From Metellina segmentata (lineage: Eukaryota; Arthropoda; Arachnida; Araneae; Tetragnathidae), in contig OX375879.1 of NCBI GenBank assembly GCA_947359465.1, positions 123,536,486 through 123,600,485 on the forward strand: DNA of 64,000 nucleotides, read 5' to 3'. Made by a program: the position numbers and the translations under genes. Positions 33,660 to 45,839 of this stretch are shown here, piece by piece. The notes under the pieces were generated by a model that did no database searches, was not told the DNA's origin, and saw only the letters and a list, made by a program, of their open reading frames with translations. Within the stretch, counting starts at the first letter, position 1. The number at the start of each line of letters is the position of its first letter.

Positions 33660-35290
33660 GAAATCCCTAGTGGGGAATCGTCCCAAATCCAGACGTTTTG
33701 CTGACCAGCATTTTTTTTTAGTTTTCTCACTTTTTTTACATCTTTTCGACAATTTTTAACGAACAAGGAGTATTACCTGGACCTAATTGATGAAACAATG
33801 CAAAATAATGAACATGTTCAGAGTAAATACCACATAGAAAAATTAGAAGATTTGCAAGTAAAATTTGTTCCGTTGTATGAAAATGGTTTTTCCTTTTTTA
33901 AAAATGATTCCTATTTATATATCTGCTATTGCAAACGCAAAATTCAAACTGCAGAGGGGGTTCGATTAAGGTTTTTTTCACAAAAAAATACAAATAATCC
34001 TGAACGGCTCTGGTCTGGAGGATTCAGGACTGTACTGTACCACCACAATTACAGTACATGGACTGAAAAAACCTTGGTATTGCATGCACATTTGTATTTA
34101 ATTGACGCAAAATTAAACTGACATTTTAGAAGAGGTCAAAGTGTCAGAAAAAGAGCCTCCACTCTCAAGTCAGTGAGCACACGCCTATTGAATGAAATGC
34201 ATCTGAGCATTATAACTAAAAGGATTTTTCTAAAAGTGTTCTTAAAAGTTATTTTAGGACTTTCTGATGCTCAAACATGCCACTTCAGATTTCTCATGCG
34301 CCTAATTTGTCCATCGAGCGCATCTCTGGGCGTGTACGAGCTTCCCGGCCCCGAGTGATCTTACCTCCGATTCGGGACCACGGTGGCTCGGATGGAAGAG
34401 TGACGGATCGGTTGCTGCAGAGTCGTGAGCTCGAAACACAGTCCTACCGAAGACCAGCGTGGCCTGTCGTGGCCTCGAATGTCTTCGCATTGCAGGGGTG
34501 TGGAAGTTTGGATTGACGCGCCAGCTCAGATATTTGCCTTGTCATCTGACCATGGTTCAAAATGACGGTGTGGTCCTTGAACCTTTCCCTTTGGGATCAA
34601 TGCCGGATGGTGGACGACAACCTGTGTGTTGCTCCATTGTAATGTCAATAATCTACTTTTCCTCCCTTCTACTTTTTGCTTTCCCTTCCTCCCTAATTGG
34701 GTTGTCTGTCTTGTGTTCTTTTGGCCAAATATGGGGCCCTTGCGCTCTCAAATTTAGATGTTTAAAAATTTACATACTTTATTCATGACACCTCAAGTGG
34801 CAAAAATATGTCAGCTTATTCAAAATTTAATAGAAAGGTGGAACCTAAGAATTATAGGGTGCGTTCAAATTTTCGTTTTGACAGGGGTCATTCCTTAGTG
34901 AAATTAGCAAATATCAGAAGAAACTTTAAGGCCATTTTTCGTCAAAAGAACCTTAATCTAACCTCCCCTGCGCAAATTTTGTTTTTGCAATACTAAAATA
35001 GCAGATATATAAATAGGAATAAGTAGAAAGAATATATAAATAGGAATTTTTTTAAAACAATGCAAGAAATTTTACTTGCAAATCTTCTAATTTTTCTGTG
35101 TGGTATTTACTCTGAACATGTCCGTTATTTTGCGTTGTTAGGTCCAGGTTTACCTCCTTGTACTATGAAAATTGAAAAAAGTGAGAAAAACAAACAAAAA
35201 AAAACTTGGGTTAGCAAAACGTCCAATATTTTTTTTCTTCGAAATTTTTGACAATTCCTAATGTTGGACATCCGCATTTGGGACTTAAAA
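33660..35290. mobile_element. TIR element forming a long inverted repeat in intron 6
   Basis: The left arm (33680-33930: GTCCCAAATCCAGACGTTTT, GCTGACCAGC, CATGTTCAGAGTAAATACCA, ATATATCTGCTATT) reappears reversed at about 34985-35290 (AATAGCAGATATATAAATAG, TGGTATTTACTCTGAACATG, GGGTTAGCAAAACGTCC, TTTGGGAC). The arms are about 250-300 nt with a spacer of about 1.05 kb, which contains a SINE-like copy. No transposase is seen. A related single arm lies at 31-330. Confidence 0.75.
34290..34690 (+). repeat. SINE-like copy with possible tRNA-derived head
   Basis: Third and longest copy of the 17740 family: GTGTGGAAGTTTGGATTG, CATCTGACCATGGTTCAAAA, TGTGTGTTGCTCCATTG. Upstream, 34380-34440 contains CACGGTGGCTCGGATGGAAG and GTGAGCTCGAAACACAGTCC, which could be decayed A and B boxes. 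The tRNA origin is inference. Confidence 0.55.
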
Positions 35291-35451
35291 TTAATTATTT
35301 GTGCTAATAGGGAATTTTATGACTGTTTTTAAAGAAAAAGACAAAATTAATTTCAGACTTTTTCGACAAAAAAAAATAAGACATAATTTTTCAAAGAAAA
35401 AGAAGAAATTCTTAAAGTTGTGTCACAAATAAACAAATTAAAAAATCATAA

Positions 35452-36030
35452 TTCAGATTTTTTTTTTTTAATTTTTATGTTCATATTTTAAAATTATATA
35501 CTTTTTAAATGAAGAAAATAAAAATATCATTCCAAAGAAAGAATAGGGGAGGATCTTTTTATTTTCTATCTTTATACTTGAATATATTTAGCATTATTGT
35601 TATTTGTTTCTTTTTTTGCTTGATTAGTCACTTTTTGTGACCTTTTTGTACTCGATTAGTCACTTTTTGTCACCTTTTTGTACTTGATTAGTCACTTTTT
35701 GTCACCTTTTTGGTTCAATTTGTCACCTTTTTAGACCTTGAAACCTGTTAGGAGCCCTGTAATTACGATTTTTTTAATTTTTATGTCAATATTTTAAAAT
35801 GATGTACTTTTTAAATGAAGAAAATAAAAATATCCTTCCAAAGAAAGAAAAGATAGGGGTGGCTGGGGAGGATCTTTTTCTTTTGTATCTTTGTACTTGA
35901 AAATATGTTTATCATTATTGTTATTTGTCACTTTTTTTTTTTGCTCAATTAGTCACTTTTTGTCACCTTTTTCTGCTCGATTAGTCACTTTTGTCACCTT
36001 TTTAGACCTTGAAATTTGTTAGGAGCCCTG
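35452..36030 (+). repeat. Duplicated about 300-bp block with TTAGTCACTTTTTGTCACC tandem repeats
   Basis: 35452-35759 and 35762-36029 are direct copies: AATTTTTATGT, TTTTTAAATGAAGAAAATAA, GAGGATCTTTTT, GCATTATTGTTATTTGT, ending GTTAGGAGCCCTG. Each contains short tandem units of about 32 bp (GATTAGTCACTTTTTGTCAC). GGAGCCCTG matches the complement of CAGGGCTCC at 56244, where GTCACTTTTTGTCACCTTTT follows, so this is the end of a CAGGGCTCCTAACA-ended element, duplicated. Confidence 0.65.
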
Positions 36031-36049
36031 AAATGATAATAGTTGCAAT

Positions 36050-36172
36050 TAAATTTTAAAAACTTTAAAAATTCCCTAATTTTTGTGAAATTTGGAAATT
36101 TTACTTGAAATATCCAGAATTAAAAAGTTTCCTGAGAATTCCCTGATTTCTCGGTTCTGTTACCACTCTGTT
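36050..36172 (-). repeat. End of a CAGGGTGGC-type transposon (reversed)
   Basis: On minus, CAGAGTGGTAACAGAACCGA, GAAATCAGGGAATTCTCAGG and TTTCCAAATTTCACAAA match 41775-41890 on plus and the ends of 5215-7261. Only one terminus is present. Confidence 0.65.
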
Positions 36173-36882
36173 AACGAAAACAAACATGTTTTACATCTTT
36201 ATAATCTGTACAAAATTTTCTTTTCGTCACTTTTGCCAATAACAATTTTAAACATCATATTTAATCTAAAATTTTGTTGCAAAAAATGGAAAATTGTCAT
36301 TTTTGGCAGAATTAAAAACATTTCTATGGACTAAAGAAATTTTAAGACATTGTTGCAATTTATGCCAGTTACAGTGCTATGATAATATTACTGATAGAGT
36401 TTGGAAGTCGCATTTGAATTCTTTCAACTTCAAAACAGCTAACGAAAATGACAATTTTCTACTCTAAATAGGCATAAGAAATCAAATGAAGGACAGCTCT
36501 GATAAAACCGACATTTCACAGGAATACAGTTTAATGTATTCATTACTTGTAAAAAAATAATTTGGGATTGTAATCTGAGTCCTAAAGCAACAATAGTAAA
36601 ATTAAAATCGCAACATTTGCTTTCCAGTCTATGTATATTACGAGAACTTCAATGATACAGAGAAATTAAATACAGATAACGAAACCCTAAATCAACAAAG
36701 AAATACCAAGTCATTTTTAACTTAAAAAGTGAATTATAAAAGAAGAAAAACAAGTGTCAAAACAAGCTTTAAAATTTCTACTTAGTATCATAGACATTAT
36801 AACTTTAAACGAATTACCTTTTCAAATTCACTATGTGGTAAAACTCCCATGTTAAATTTTGCATCTCCTATAATTGAAACAA

Positions 36883-36917
<35 letters not shown>

Positions 36918-38130
36918 CTCTGTCAAATTCTTTAATTAAAAAAATAAATTTTTTTGGTGATTGGGATAAATATGAAACACGAATTTGTGACGTACGAATG
37001 GGAATGTAGCAATGATAGTTATGCGTTCCCGTAATGGCTGCAGTCACTGAGGGAAAACACTTCTGGATTGCCATAGAACATTCGCAAGGTGTTCGAAAGC
37101 TTTTGGTTTAGCAAACCCAACGCAATTTATAACTGTAATTAATTTAATAATGTTTATTTATTAGGTTACCTGCCCTTGAATGTAATAGCTTCTCTTTCAA
37201 TGGCAGAAATAGATTTCTTACTGGCGTGTTTCTGCCCTTTTTTGATTCATCATGCGATAAAATTAAACGATAATTTCCATCTAGTTAAAAATGTTCCTGG
37301 GATGAAAATAAACAAATTACAATGATGGAAAATTCTGGACAGATAATTTACATCTTGATGCATACTACTGAAAATTTGTGAGGTTTTCGGAGCTGTCCTT
37401 CACAGTAAAATTTGTATTTAAAAAATAAAAAAATCCCTGTTTTCAATTATTTTATTTTATTTTATTTTTTTTCTTAACTAAGGAATAGAAACACAGTCAC
37501 TAATTTATACCAAACTTTCAGATAGTAGTACTTTGTTAAGAATAATTTTTGAAACTGTCTTTCCACATTTTTAGAGGTACTAAGAGCAATTTGAAATTTG
37601 TATCAAATAAGCAAAATTCTATTTTTGCTGATCTCTGAGAATGAGCAGTGACGAATATAAAACTATAATCTGACATTTCCTAAAAGACCTTTTTCAAAAG
37701 AATGCAACAATATAAAAATTTTAATTTGTGTCTTATTGAAATATAGGGTCTCAAACAGGCTACTATTAGTGCTAAAAAAATCTACATTCCAAAAATCTGT
37801 GTCAGCCACAGCCGATTTGCTCATTTTGCGTGGCATGACTTATGAGTGGTTCACAAAAGCCACTGAATACTGATTTCTTATTGAGTGTGAGGTGATCACC
37901 TCTCAATCCAGCTATGAATGTTTATATAGTATATATATATAAGTTGTTGGAGATCAAGACATGTTCTTCCTCTGGCATTGATTATTAATAAATATTTTCT
38001 GTATAAGTTTGACCCAGTTTGATTTTAACCTTTGAAATAGAATTTGCTTGATCTTAATCAATCTGTCGAGCACTGCTCGTCAAAAACTGTCAGTTATCAT
38101 ATTGGCCACATATTTTATTTATTTCAACAG
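36173..38130. other. Rest of intron 6
   Basis: AT-rich with a T run of over 30 nt at about 36885-36917 and a short TA repeat near 37926-37941. No exon, RNA gene or clear element found; the minus-strand frame at 36868-37074 ends in the poly-lysine reading of the T run and is not a gene. Confidence 0.5.
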
Positions 38131-38270
38131 GAGAATTGAATGAAAATCTTGTTCCCATCAGTTGTCTAGTAGACCAAGCTTTGGAGGACGAATTGGGCGA
38201 GGAAGAGGAAGAAGACTGTGAAGGTGCGATACCCGGGACAAACAGGAGACGACAGCCATATGACAAGAAG
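38131..38270 (+). CDS. Dcr: Dicer exon 7: acidic linker to the platform
   Basis: Acceptor atttcaacag, donor gtatgt; 140 nt, residues 680-726. It begins GELNENLVPIS, matching the family's IGELdxxLxPv motif. An acidic run (LGEEEEEDCEG) and a basic RRRQPYDKK stretch then lead into the platform. Short acidic linkers at this place are usual in Dicers. Confidence 0.9.
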
Positions 38271-38607
38271 GTATGTGAACGGTGTGATTTATGATCCCAA
38301 AAGAATGAAAGTTACAAAGATTTTGTTTTCAAACTATGCCATAAGAACATGCATCTTGTTAAAAAATTCAAACACAAAATGCTCTTAATGTTCCAATGCT
38401 CATGCAAACAGCAATTACCTACCATGCATGTGCAAACAGTGTAGAGAGAAACAATGTTTTAGTCAATCAAGTAATGGATGAGTAAAAGTTCCAAGAAACT
38501 TATTACAGGTTTTAAATAGGAGCTCTGAAGTAAATGCTCTAACAATCTCCTTTGATCTTAAATTGTTTTGTTGTATTTTGTACTGTAACAAGTCATTCTA
38601 TTTGCAG

Positions 38608-38787
38608 GTACCTGTCTTCCTACAGAATGTGAGGCCACTTCCTGGCCAGTCTTGCCACCTGCATGTCATAGTAATGGATCTCGTGTTCCCACTCCCAAAA
38701 GAACTGAATCCACGCAACAGACCCATCGTAGACCCTGCCGACTCCCCCAGAGGGCTTGCGATTGTTTGTACAAAAGTATTGCCTCCT
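38608..38787 (+). CDS. Dcr: Dicer exon 8: platform domain
   Basis: Acceptor tttgcag, donor gtaagt; exactly 60 codons, residues 727-786. Encodes VPVFLQNVRPLPGQSCHLHV, MDLVFPLPKELNPRNR and GLAIVCTKVLPP. This corresponds to the Dicer platform segment that, with PAZ, helps hold the end of the RNA substrate. Phase 0 on both sides. Confidence 0.9.
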
Positions 38788-39650
38788 GTAAGTAATCGGT
38801 AAAATTTGAATTTCGAATTTCTATAAGTCTCAGTGTTAGAAAAGAAAAGTGACTGGTACCAAGGACCTGCATAAGAAAATATACTGGTCCGCTCCTCAAA
38901 TAATAAATTAATTTTGTTAATAGTATGTTAATTCAGGGCTCGAAATTGCAGCTCGCCAATTCTGTCAAATTGTAAATATGTTTTTTATTAGCTTAAAGTC
39001 TAAGGAATTCTAATTGCACTACTGTAAAAAATCGACGCACCAGCCATCGCAAAAGAACAGAGTGTGATATACCACATGATCAACTAAGCACCTCCCACCG
39101 GTAGCGATAACGAGACCGGAAATGCTCTACAGTGCACTTTCTTTCGGGACCTGCCGATCGTCGACGGCCAATGATTCGACAGGCGCCGATTATTGTGTTT
39201 GTAATTTGGAGGCAGAAATTACAGACAGGTGGGACTAAACATGATACGAATGATTTACATATTAGTTCTTGTTTATAGACATCCAAAATATACTCGAACG
39301 GAAACCAGAAACGACTCCAGTATACGCTGGTACGAACTTCCGAATTCTCGATCAGATGACCAAAAAAAGTTTCGACAGCTTAGAAAAGTAAGGTTTGGGA
39401 GTTTGCAACTTATTTTAAAAGAAAACACGCGCACACTCACCCGCGGACCGTCCATGATTTCCAAAGCTGGGTTTGCCATAGATATGCTCTGGCGATCTAG
39501 GTGGTCAAATCATGTGCTGGAATTGTCCATGATGCTCTTCAAAAACAATTGCGAAAAAAAGGGGCCCTGTGACAGTATTATCCTGGACCATCCCACTGTT
39601 TTTGTGTAAGCAATGTGCGTAAAGTGATGCAAATGGTCACTAAGCAGCTG
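38788..39650. other. First part of intron 8, with an unidentified GC-richer block
   Basis: 38936 starts CAGGGCTCGAAAT, an orphan terminus of the 29847 hAT MITE family. 39080-39600 is richer in G+C (CCTGCCGATCGTCGACGGCC, CACCCGCGGACCGTCCATGA) than its surroundings and has open frames on both strands that match nothing I know; it is probably a transposon-derived piece. Confidence 0.45.
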
Positions 39651-39657
39651 AACACAG

Positions 39658-40692
39658 CAGGGTGTCAAGATTTAAATCACAACCAATCTTGCATTTTTAT
39701 AACTAAGTAAATACACTCTAGAAAAATCACAGAATTTGTCAAATGCTTTGAACTTTCTGCACACATGGTGATTTCAGCACTAATGGCTACACCTCGTACT
39801 GATGAGCTTTTTAAAAAAATGTTTGGCACTGGACACTTGCAAATAATCTGAGGTGTCTATGGACTAAGTAATCTGTTGAGTCAGGGATTCTGCCAAACAG
39901 TAAAGTAAAAAATAAGTTGACATCTATTTGAAAGTTTTTACAATGTTTATGCATAATTTTATGTTACAAACAATAAAGCAGTAGGCCTACATCTACTTAA
40001 ATGTCAAGACAGCAAAAGAAAATCCCCACAAAGTAGGCCTAAACTACTTGTTACCCCTTTAATTGATTGACCAATTACTTAGCTATAGTGATTTTTCAAC
40101 TACTTTTTTTTAATTGAGACATAAATACAAAATAACACAGTTAATGTGATTAATAATTTATTAAATAAAAAATTCAACTGAGCTTTCTATTTGAAAGGAT
40201 GAAAGTTTAAACACAATGAACATCTTTTATTTTGCAAAATGCACCCTGAAACAGTCACCTTTTACTTTAAGAGTAGTGACCCATAACAAATATTTATTTA
40301 ATCAGACTAATTTAGGTCTCACTTACACATACTGATACATTTGTTAACATGATTTTGTTAATTAGTCAAGAAAAACTATGGAGGATGTCAACTTGTGTTT
40401 TAAAGTTAAACAAATGTCTTATCTTTTGCTCTTGTTTTGAAAATAAATTTTTTAAATGTATTGTCATGTAACACACAATGATATTTAGTAAAATAAATAT
40501 TAATTTACCATATCACAAATTCTGATTGTTTACTTAATTAAATATTAGTTTACATGTCATGTCAGAAACTCAATTTTTTTATTTAATAAATTTATAGGCC
40601 CTACAGAAATTTAAATAAAAAAAATCCGATTTAAATCAAATAAATCCAATTAATTGATTTTTTTGAAAAAATCATGATTTTTTTACACCCTG
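39658..40692 (+). mobile_element. hAT non-autonomous element with TSD GAACACAG
   Basis: Ends CAGGGTGTCAAGATTTAAAT and ..TTTTTTACACCCTG pair over CAGGGTGT. GAACACAG lies on both sides (39650-39657, 40693-40700). 1035 bp, AT-rich, no transposase; subterminal GATTTAAATCA words recur at both ends. A second diverged copy, broken by insertions, spans 45786-48895. Confidence 0.92.
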
Positions 40693-40700
40693 GAACACAG

Positions 40701-43700
40701 TGATTCCTTGTCACTGATGGGTTCAATATACAGGGGATGAACCTGATGTGAGTACCACTTATAATTGTCCATACTGCTATCCCATGAGTTATGCAACGTC
40801 AGTGTATATATATGTAACATTTAAAAATGAATGTCAAGAAAATTGCTTGGAGCCTGGCTGGCTGGCGCCTTTGAGGTATTTTTCATGTGCCTATTGCACA
40901 GTTTCTCAGCCCATTGCATCAGAAATAATTAATTCATGCAAGCTAAGCTAAATTCATCTTCCCATTCCGTTATCCATCTGTTCACATCCCATCAAATGTT
41001 CGAGCGAGGTTACGCAGTTTTGTAAATTGCTCCATCATCTCTTGTAGCATTTGAATCACGACTGGTCTAATAAAGACGCCTTTTATCATTGCTCTCGGTC
41101 CTGCTTGTTTATTTTGGTAATTAAGCCGTGAGAACTGTAAGAAGTCTCATGTATATATCACTAGCATACATCCGTACATGGCACAGAAATCTACATTATT
41201 TGTATATTGGCAAATGTCTACAGATATATAAGCAATATAGTTTCCGTGTCAGGGCAAAAGGGGTTAAGTCTGACTTTTCATGGGTTCAAAGGAGAATAAT
41301 TACTATTACTGTTGTCATGTCAACTTCTTTCCTGAAAATTTGTGAGAAAGAGAAATACTCATTAAGATTCCGAGCAGTAGGCCATTTGACTTGGACCTTC
41401 TTTGCTCTGACATGGATTTATAATCAACTGGTACTAATTTTACTAATTCATTTATATGTGCTTGATTTGAGCTATGGAGCTATAAAATACCGCTACAAAA
41501 ATATTATGAAGAGCTTGCTGCTCTAACGAAATTCTTCAGCCGCCCAATGTCAAAAGGCAATGAGGAATCTGGAAGATAGATATCAGCATTAAAAAGAAAA
41601 TGGTTTAGGTGTTAAACTATACTGGATATCCTTTCAAGTTAATGAGATACAATTGAAACAAATTGCATCTAAAAGCTAATTGTGGTAACATGACTGAGAT
41701 ATAAACATTTTGCTGCACACTGTATTTAAAATAAGAAATACATGAAATGCTGTTATGTTTTTAAAATTTTGTTCAAGGTGGTAACAGAACTGGGAATTCT
41801 CAGGAAACTTTTTAATTCTAGAAAAATCAGGGAAAATTTCCAAATTTCACAAAATATCAAGGAAATTTTGGTATTTAAATGGCAACTATTATAGTTTGTT
41901 CTGTTTAGAGAAGCATGATTACGAGTGCTTTTGAGAATCGAATAAATCGTATTCGCCGAAATTGTAATTCAAATAAAGAACCCTGGCATCGTAATTTTTT
42001 AACACTGCTAAAACAGCCACAGTCGTTTTTTCCGCGGACGTAGAGTCTTGTCGCCGTTGATTCAACTTGTGATGTACAGTTTAAAATTTGTGTACCTAAT
42101 GATGTTTTTTTGTGTATTAAGATAATATTTTTTGTTTGCCATTCAATTTTTGAAGAATTTGTTATATATATTTGCATTTGATTTTGATGAATAGTATGAT
42201 AATGTAGGGGCAGGTGTAAAAAGTTCAGAGTCAAAATATTCTGTATTTTTTTTTTCTCCAGTTTTTCAATTGCTATGGTAGGAGTTCCATTAAGGGTCTC
42301 ATCCCTTTAAATAACAATTAAAATATCTAGAGAAAAATACAAAATATTTGTGGAGAATGATCCTTCTACCCCATCTGACTCTAAATATTTAAAAATAGTG
42401 TTGTTGTGGTTACTGTATATCGATACCAATCACGGATCACTGCATTCCTTAAGGGAATTGTAAAATAAGGAAAATATTTGTGAGACTATCAGAAAAGTAA
42501 GGACTGCTATCAATTGATATAGGTAGAAATGTTTTGGGGCATGTTGTGCATATAGTCTCATATTTTTTTAAATGTTACCTGTGGGCATAACACATAAATC
42601 AACATTATTTGTATATTTGCACAGTTATTTATAAGCAAATAAAATCGACCCTTATGAGATTCATTATCAGACTTGCCACTTTATTCAAATTGTTGCATGC
42701 AAAACTCCCTGAATTAAAATATTCAGTTGTCTACAAATAATTCACTTTATTCAATCTGACTCCATAAATGCTTGATGCAATTATTTGCATGACTGCCTTT
42801 TCATATCTTTTTAATAAAAAGAATTCTACAATAACAGCACATTGTTGCCATTAAAAAACCAAATTAACTTAAATGGAAACCATATAATTAGAACTAATTT
42901 TAACAAAAATGTGGCTTGTTTTGAGTTATAGAACTACAAAACAATGAAAACTCAAGAGTTCGCCACTTTAATAAAACTCTTGAGCAGTTGGTTAAAAGAA
43001 GGGTAACAGTGAATTCAAAAGGAAGCAACTGGTCATGCACAGAAAATTTAAGTAAATGTGAAATACATTCGATGTTTTGAATGTTGGAAAACAATGAAGT
43101 CTTTGAACAAGTGAATGTAATGCAAACATTCCAGGAGCGTAATTTTAAAAGCCTGCCTTCATTGTGCACGCTTTCTCATGTTTAATAACATGGCTAAGAA
43201 TGCACTAATTGGTTTTTTTATGTATAAATTTTATTTCATTAGGAAATATGGAATGCAAACTAAAAGCATACTTGGGACCATTATAAATTGTTAGAGGAAC
43301 TATATTTTCCACTATTTTGGTTCACAGTTTATCATGTCTCATAGATTTACAACTATGCATGTTACTACTGTCAATACCGGCTGTATGGTCATCCGCTTAT
43401 AAGAGACCACTTAATAGAGAACATGTGTTAAACCGCACTGCTAATATAGTAATTTTATTTTCCTGATTATCGGTTATATAATCGGTTTTTTTTCTTAATC
43501 TTTTCTATGAGGTTATCGTTTTTTCGTAAGGTAACACAGGGATTGATCAGAAGAAAAAAGGTCTTCGCGACCCCGGAGACGACCTGAATTTACGCCTTTA
43601 CTTTCCGCCCCGTACCCCCCCCCCTTTCTCTTTTGTGTTGAATCGTCTTCGGCGTTACCTCCCCACCACACACATTGAAAAGTACGTTGAAATTGAGACA

Positions 43701-43790
43701 AAAAGAGTAAAGGAACATTTTGTTTCACTTCGATCATACATGCTGAATAAGAACGTTCATTTATGTTAAAAATTTGTATGTGTTTTTTTT
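40701..43790. repeat. Middle of intron 8: dispersed repeats
   Basis: 41160-41690 is a diverged copy of the 8200-8580 repeat. 41775-41890 (AAGGTGGTAACAGAACTGGG) is a terminus of the CAGGGTGGC family. 42560-42870 has further copies of TTTGTATATT..GCA and CTGCCTTTTCATATC blocks seen at 14150-14290. A C-rich patch at 43600-43630 interrupts otherwise AT-rich sequence. No exon found. Confidence 0.45.
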
Positions 43791-44100
43791 AGTCTGTTGA
43801 CAAATTGTTCCTCTGCAAAAAATAAGAACGGATACGGAAAAAAAAAATTTAGAATCTGCTGTCTTTTATGTTGTTACCATTCCAAAAAAAAACAATAATA
43901 ATTAAATTCCATTACATTAATTTTTAAATGTTCTAGATTAAATTTTAAAATTCATAGCGACCCCATATATTGCAAAAAAAATCGACTACCTGTGTGCCAA
44001 ATCCCATTATTGTAAGTGCCATAGATTCGTCAGTATTGTGATAATGAAAAACAGAAAAACAAACACTTCTTTATATAATAGTAGAAATAAGGGCATTGAA
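43790..44100 (-). repeat. Helitron 5' end fragment (reversed)
   Basis: Parallel to 6650-6930: TTTAGAAT, AATAATAATTAAATTCCA, ATTAAATTTTAAAA, TATTGTAAGTGCCAT, GATTCGTCAG, AACACTTC and ATAATAGTAGAAAT. On minus its end reads TTTCTACTATTATATAAAGA, one base off the TCTCTACTA terminus of 6928 and 51112. Confidence 0.6.
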
Positions 44101-45156
44101 TATGAATGCACGTACGTATTCGTACGGTACTTAATACTACTACAATTAGTAAGATAAGCTAATAAATTTCACTAAAAAAATATTGCATATTTCTTACTGT
44201 AGTTTTTACTTCTTGAATTAATTTTAAAATGTTCTTAAAAGTTTATTTATTTTCTTATGAGCACTATATTATGATAGGTCAATATAATCCTGTCATAATT
44301 AAAAGGTGTAGTATTGTTCCGCATATATGGTTACCCTGCTTATATGGTCTGATTTTTCTGGACCTCTGAGCTGACCATATAACCTATACTGACTATTTAG
44401 TAATTTTACTGTCAATATTTTGTCTCAAAATTGTGAAAAACTGGTCCAATTTTAAAGGAAATCACAAAAATGGTCTTGCAGTTAATAAATCTTAGTCATT
44501 AATTTTTTTTAATTTTTTTTTATTAGTTTAAAAATTGTTTATCATGAGGAATTGTTTAGAAGTTTTAGGAACCTAATGACAACAATACAGTCATAAACAA
44601 TTGATTTCCATTATTTTCTTAACTAAATCTAAACTTTTTTGCCTTTACATTGGTTTGGGCCTTGTAGTTTTGCATCATGGTCAAATGATGAGATCAGCAC
44701 CTGAGCTGGCATCACTCTCCAAACTTCCACACCAATGTGAGGATATTTGAGGCCTTGGTGAATTGAACGTGCGCCTGTCCCCTCATACATTTCAGTCATT
44801 GGTTAGATCAAGTTTTGAATTTCAACCCTCCGGTTCCTAGTCCCCCTGCTCTTTTAACTGAGCAGTCGTGGTCTGCACAGAAACCAGCCAAGTACACTTT
44901 AAATGACTCATGTCACTTCATTGAATGTCCTGAAATTTTGCAGGGGGAAGTTTATCCAAAATTGTTCTTTCCTTAAAAAAATCAAAATATTGAAAATAAG
45001 CACTCATAATAATTAAAAAAAAGGTGCCTCAATGTTCCATTAACTGAAAAATGCCATTTCACAAAAAAATCACAGAATGTATGGCTAATGCCCTACTAAT
45101 AAGTGAGGGAAATATGCTATTGAATTGTGTAAATGATTTTATCACTTTTTTCTTAG
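44101..45156. repeat. End of intron 8, with reversed SINE-like copy
   Basis: 44675-44790 reversed matches the 17740 family (CATGGTCAAATGATGAGATC, GAGCTGGCATCACTCTCCAA, ACTTCCACACC). 44320-44400 has ATATGGT and CCATATAA words that could be an eroded TIR. The rest is AT-rich with no exon until the exon 9 acceptor. Confidence 0.5.
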
Positions 45157-45367
45157 GTCAACCCATTTCCAATATTCACCAAACATGGAAAGATTATGGT
45201 CACCATTACTGTTTCCGATAGGAAAGTTCTCCTCACGGATATGGACATCCAGAAAATTGAACGATTCCATCGTTTCATTTTTGCCGACACACTTGCCATT
45301 GAGGACAACAAACAGTTTTCACCAGACTCTGCACATTCTACATATTATATAGTCCCTGTAAATAAAG
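45157..45367 (+). CDS. Dcr: Dicer exon 9: platform domain
   Basis: Acceptor tttcttag, donor gtagtg; 211 nt, residues 787-857. Encodes VNPFPIFTKHGKIMVTI, the RFHRFIFADTLAIE helix and YYIVPVNK, matching the PxFPxxTrxGex and vPLN segments that precede PAZ in Dicers. The split Asp codon g|at joins exon 10. The open frame runs on to 45438 in the intron, but that tail is not coding. Confidence 0.92.
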
Positions 45368-45839
45368 GTAGTGGTTGCATACATTTATATTACAGTTCTA
45401 CTAATAAATATGAGATTGCTCTCACTGTAAATTCTTAAAATTAAATCCCTTGACCCATGAAAAAAAATTAAATTTTTGGCGTAAAGGCATTATAATCAGG
45501 ATTTCATTTTTAAAATAAATTTTTAATCCTAGATATAAACTTCCCTCTTTTTAATTGCAAAGATGTTTTTGTATATCTAATTTAAATAAACAAAAAATAA
45601 TAACTCATTTGTTTACGACATGCATGATATGATTAAAATTAATAGCTTTTCATGTTATCACAACTGTTACAAGTTGATAAGAATCATTCTCATATTTACA
45701 ATAATTTGTAATGAACATATTTTGTATACTCAATTAAAGTATAATAATTTGCATAATTTTGAAATCTTTCTGTTTAATTAATAACCAGGTTGTCAAGATT
45801 TAAATCAACTATTAAAGTAATGATTTTAATCAAATGATT

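Noticed and set aside
35630..36010. CRISPR-like array of short repeats
   Set aside because: The units are T-rich tandem repeats without unique spacers, in an arthropod intron; they belong to a transposon end.
39229..39609. 126-codon plus-strand frame in a GC-richer block
   Set aside because: No homology recognised and equally open on the other strand; left as unidentified repeat-derived sequence.
41128..41526. 132-codon plus-strand frame
   Set aside because: Overlaps a dispersed non-coding repeat shared with 8200-8580, where the frame is not kept.
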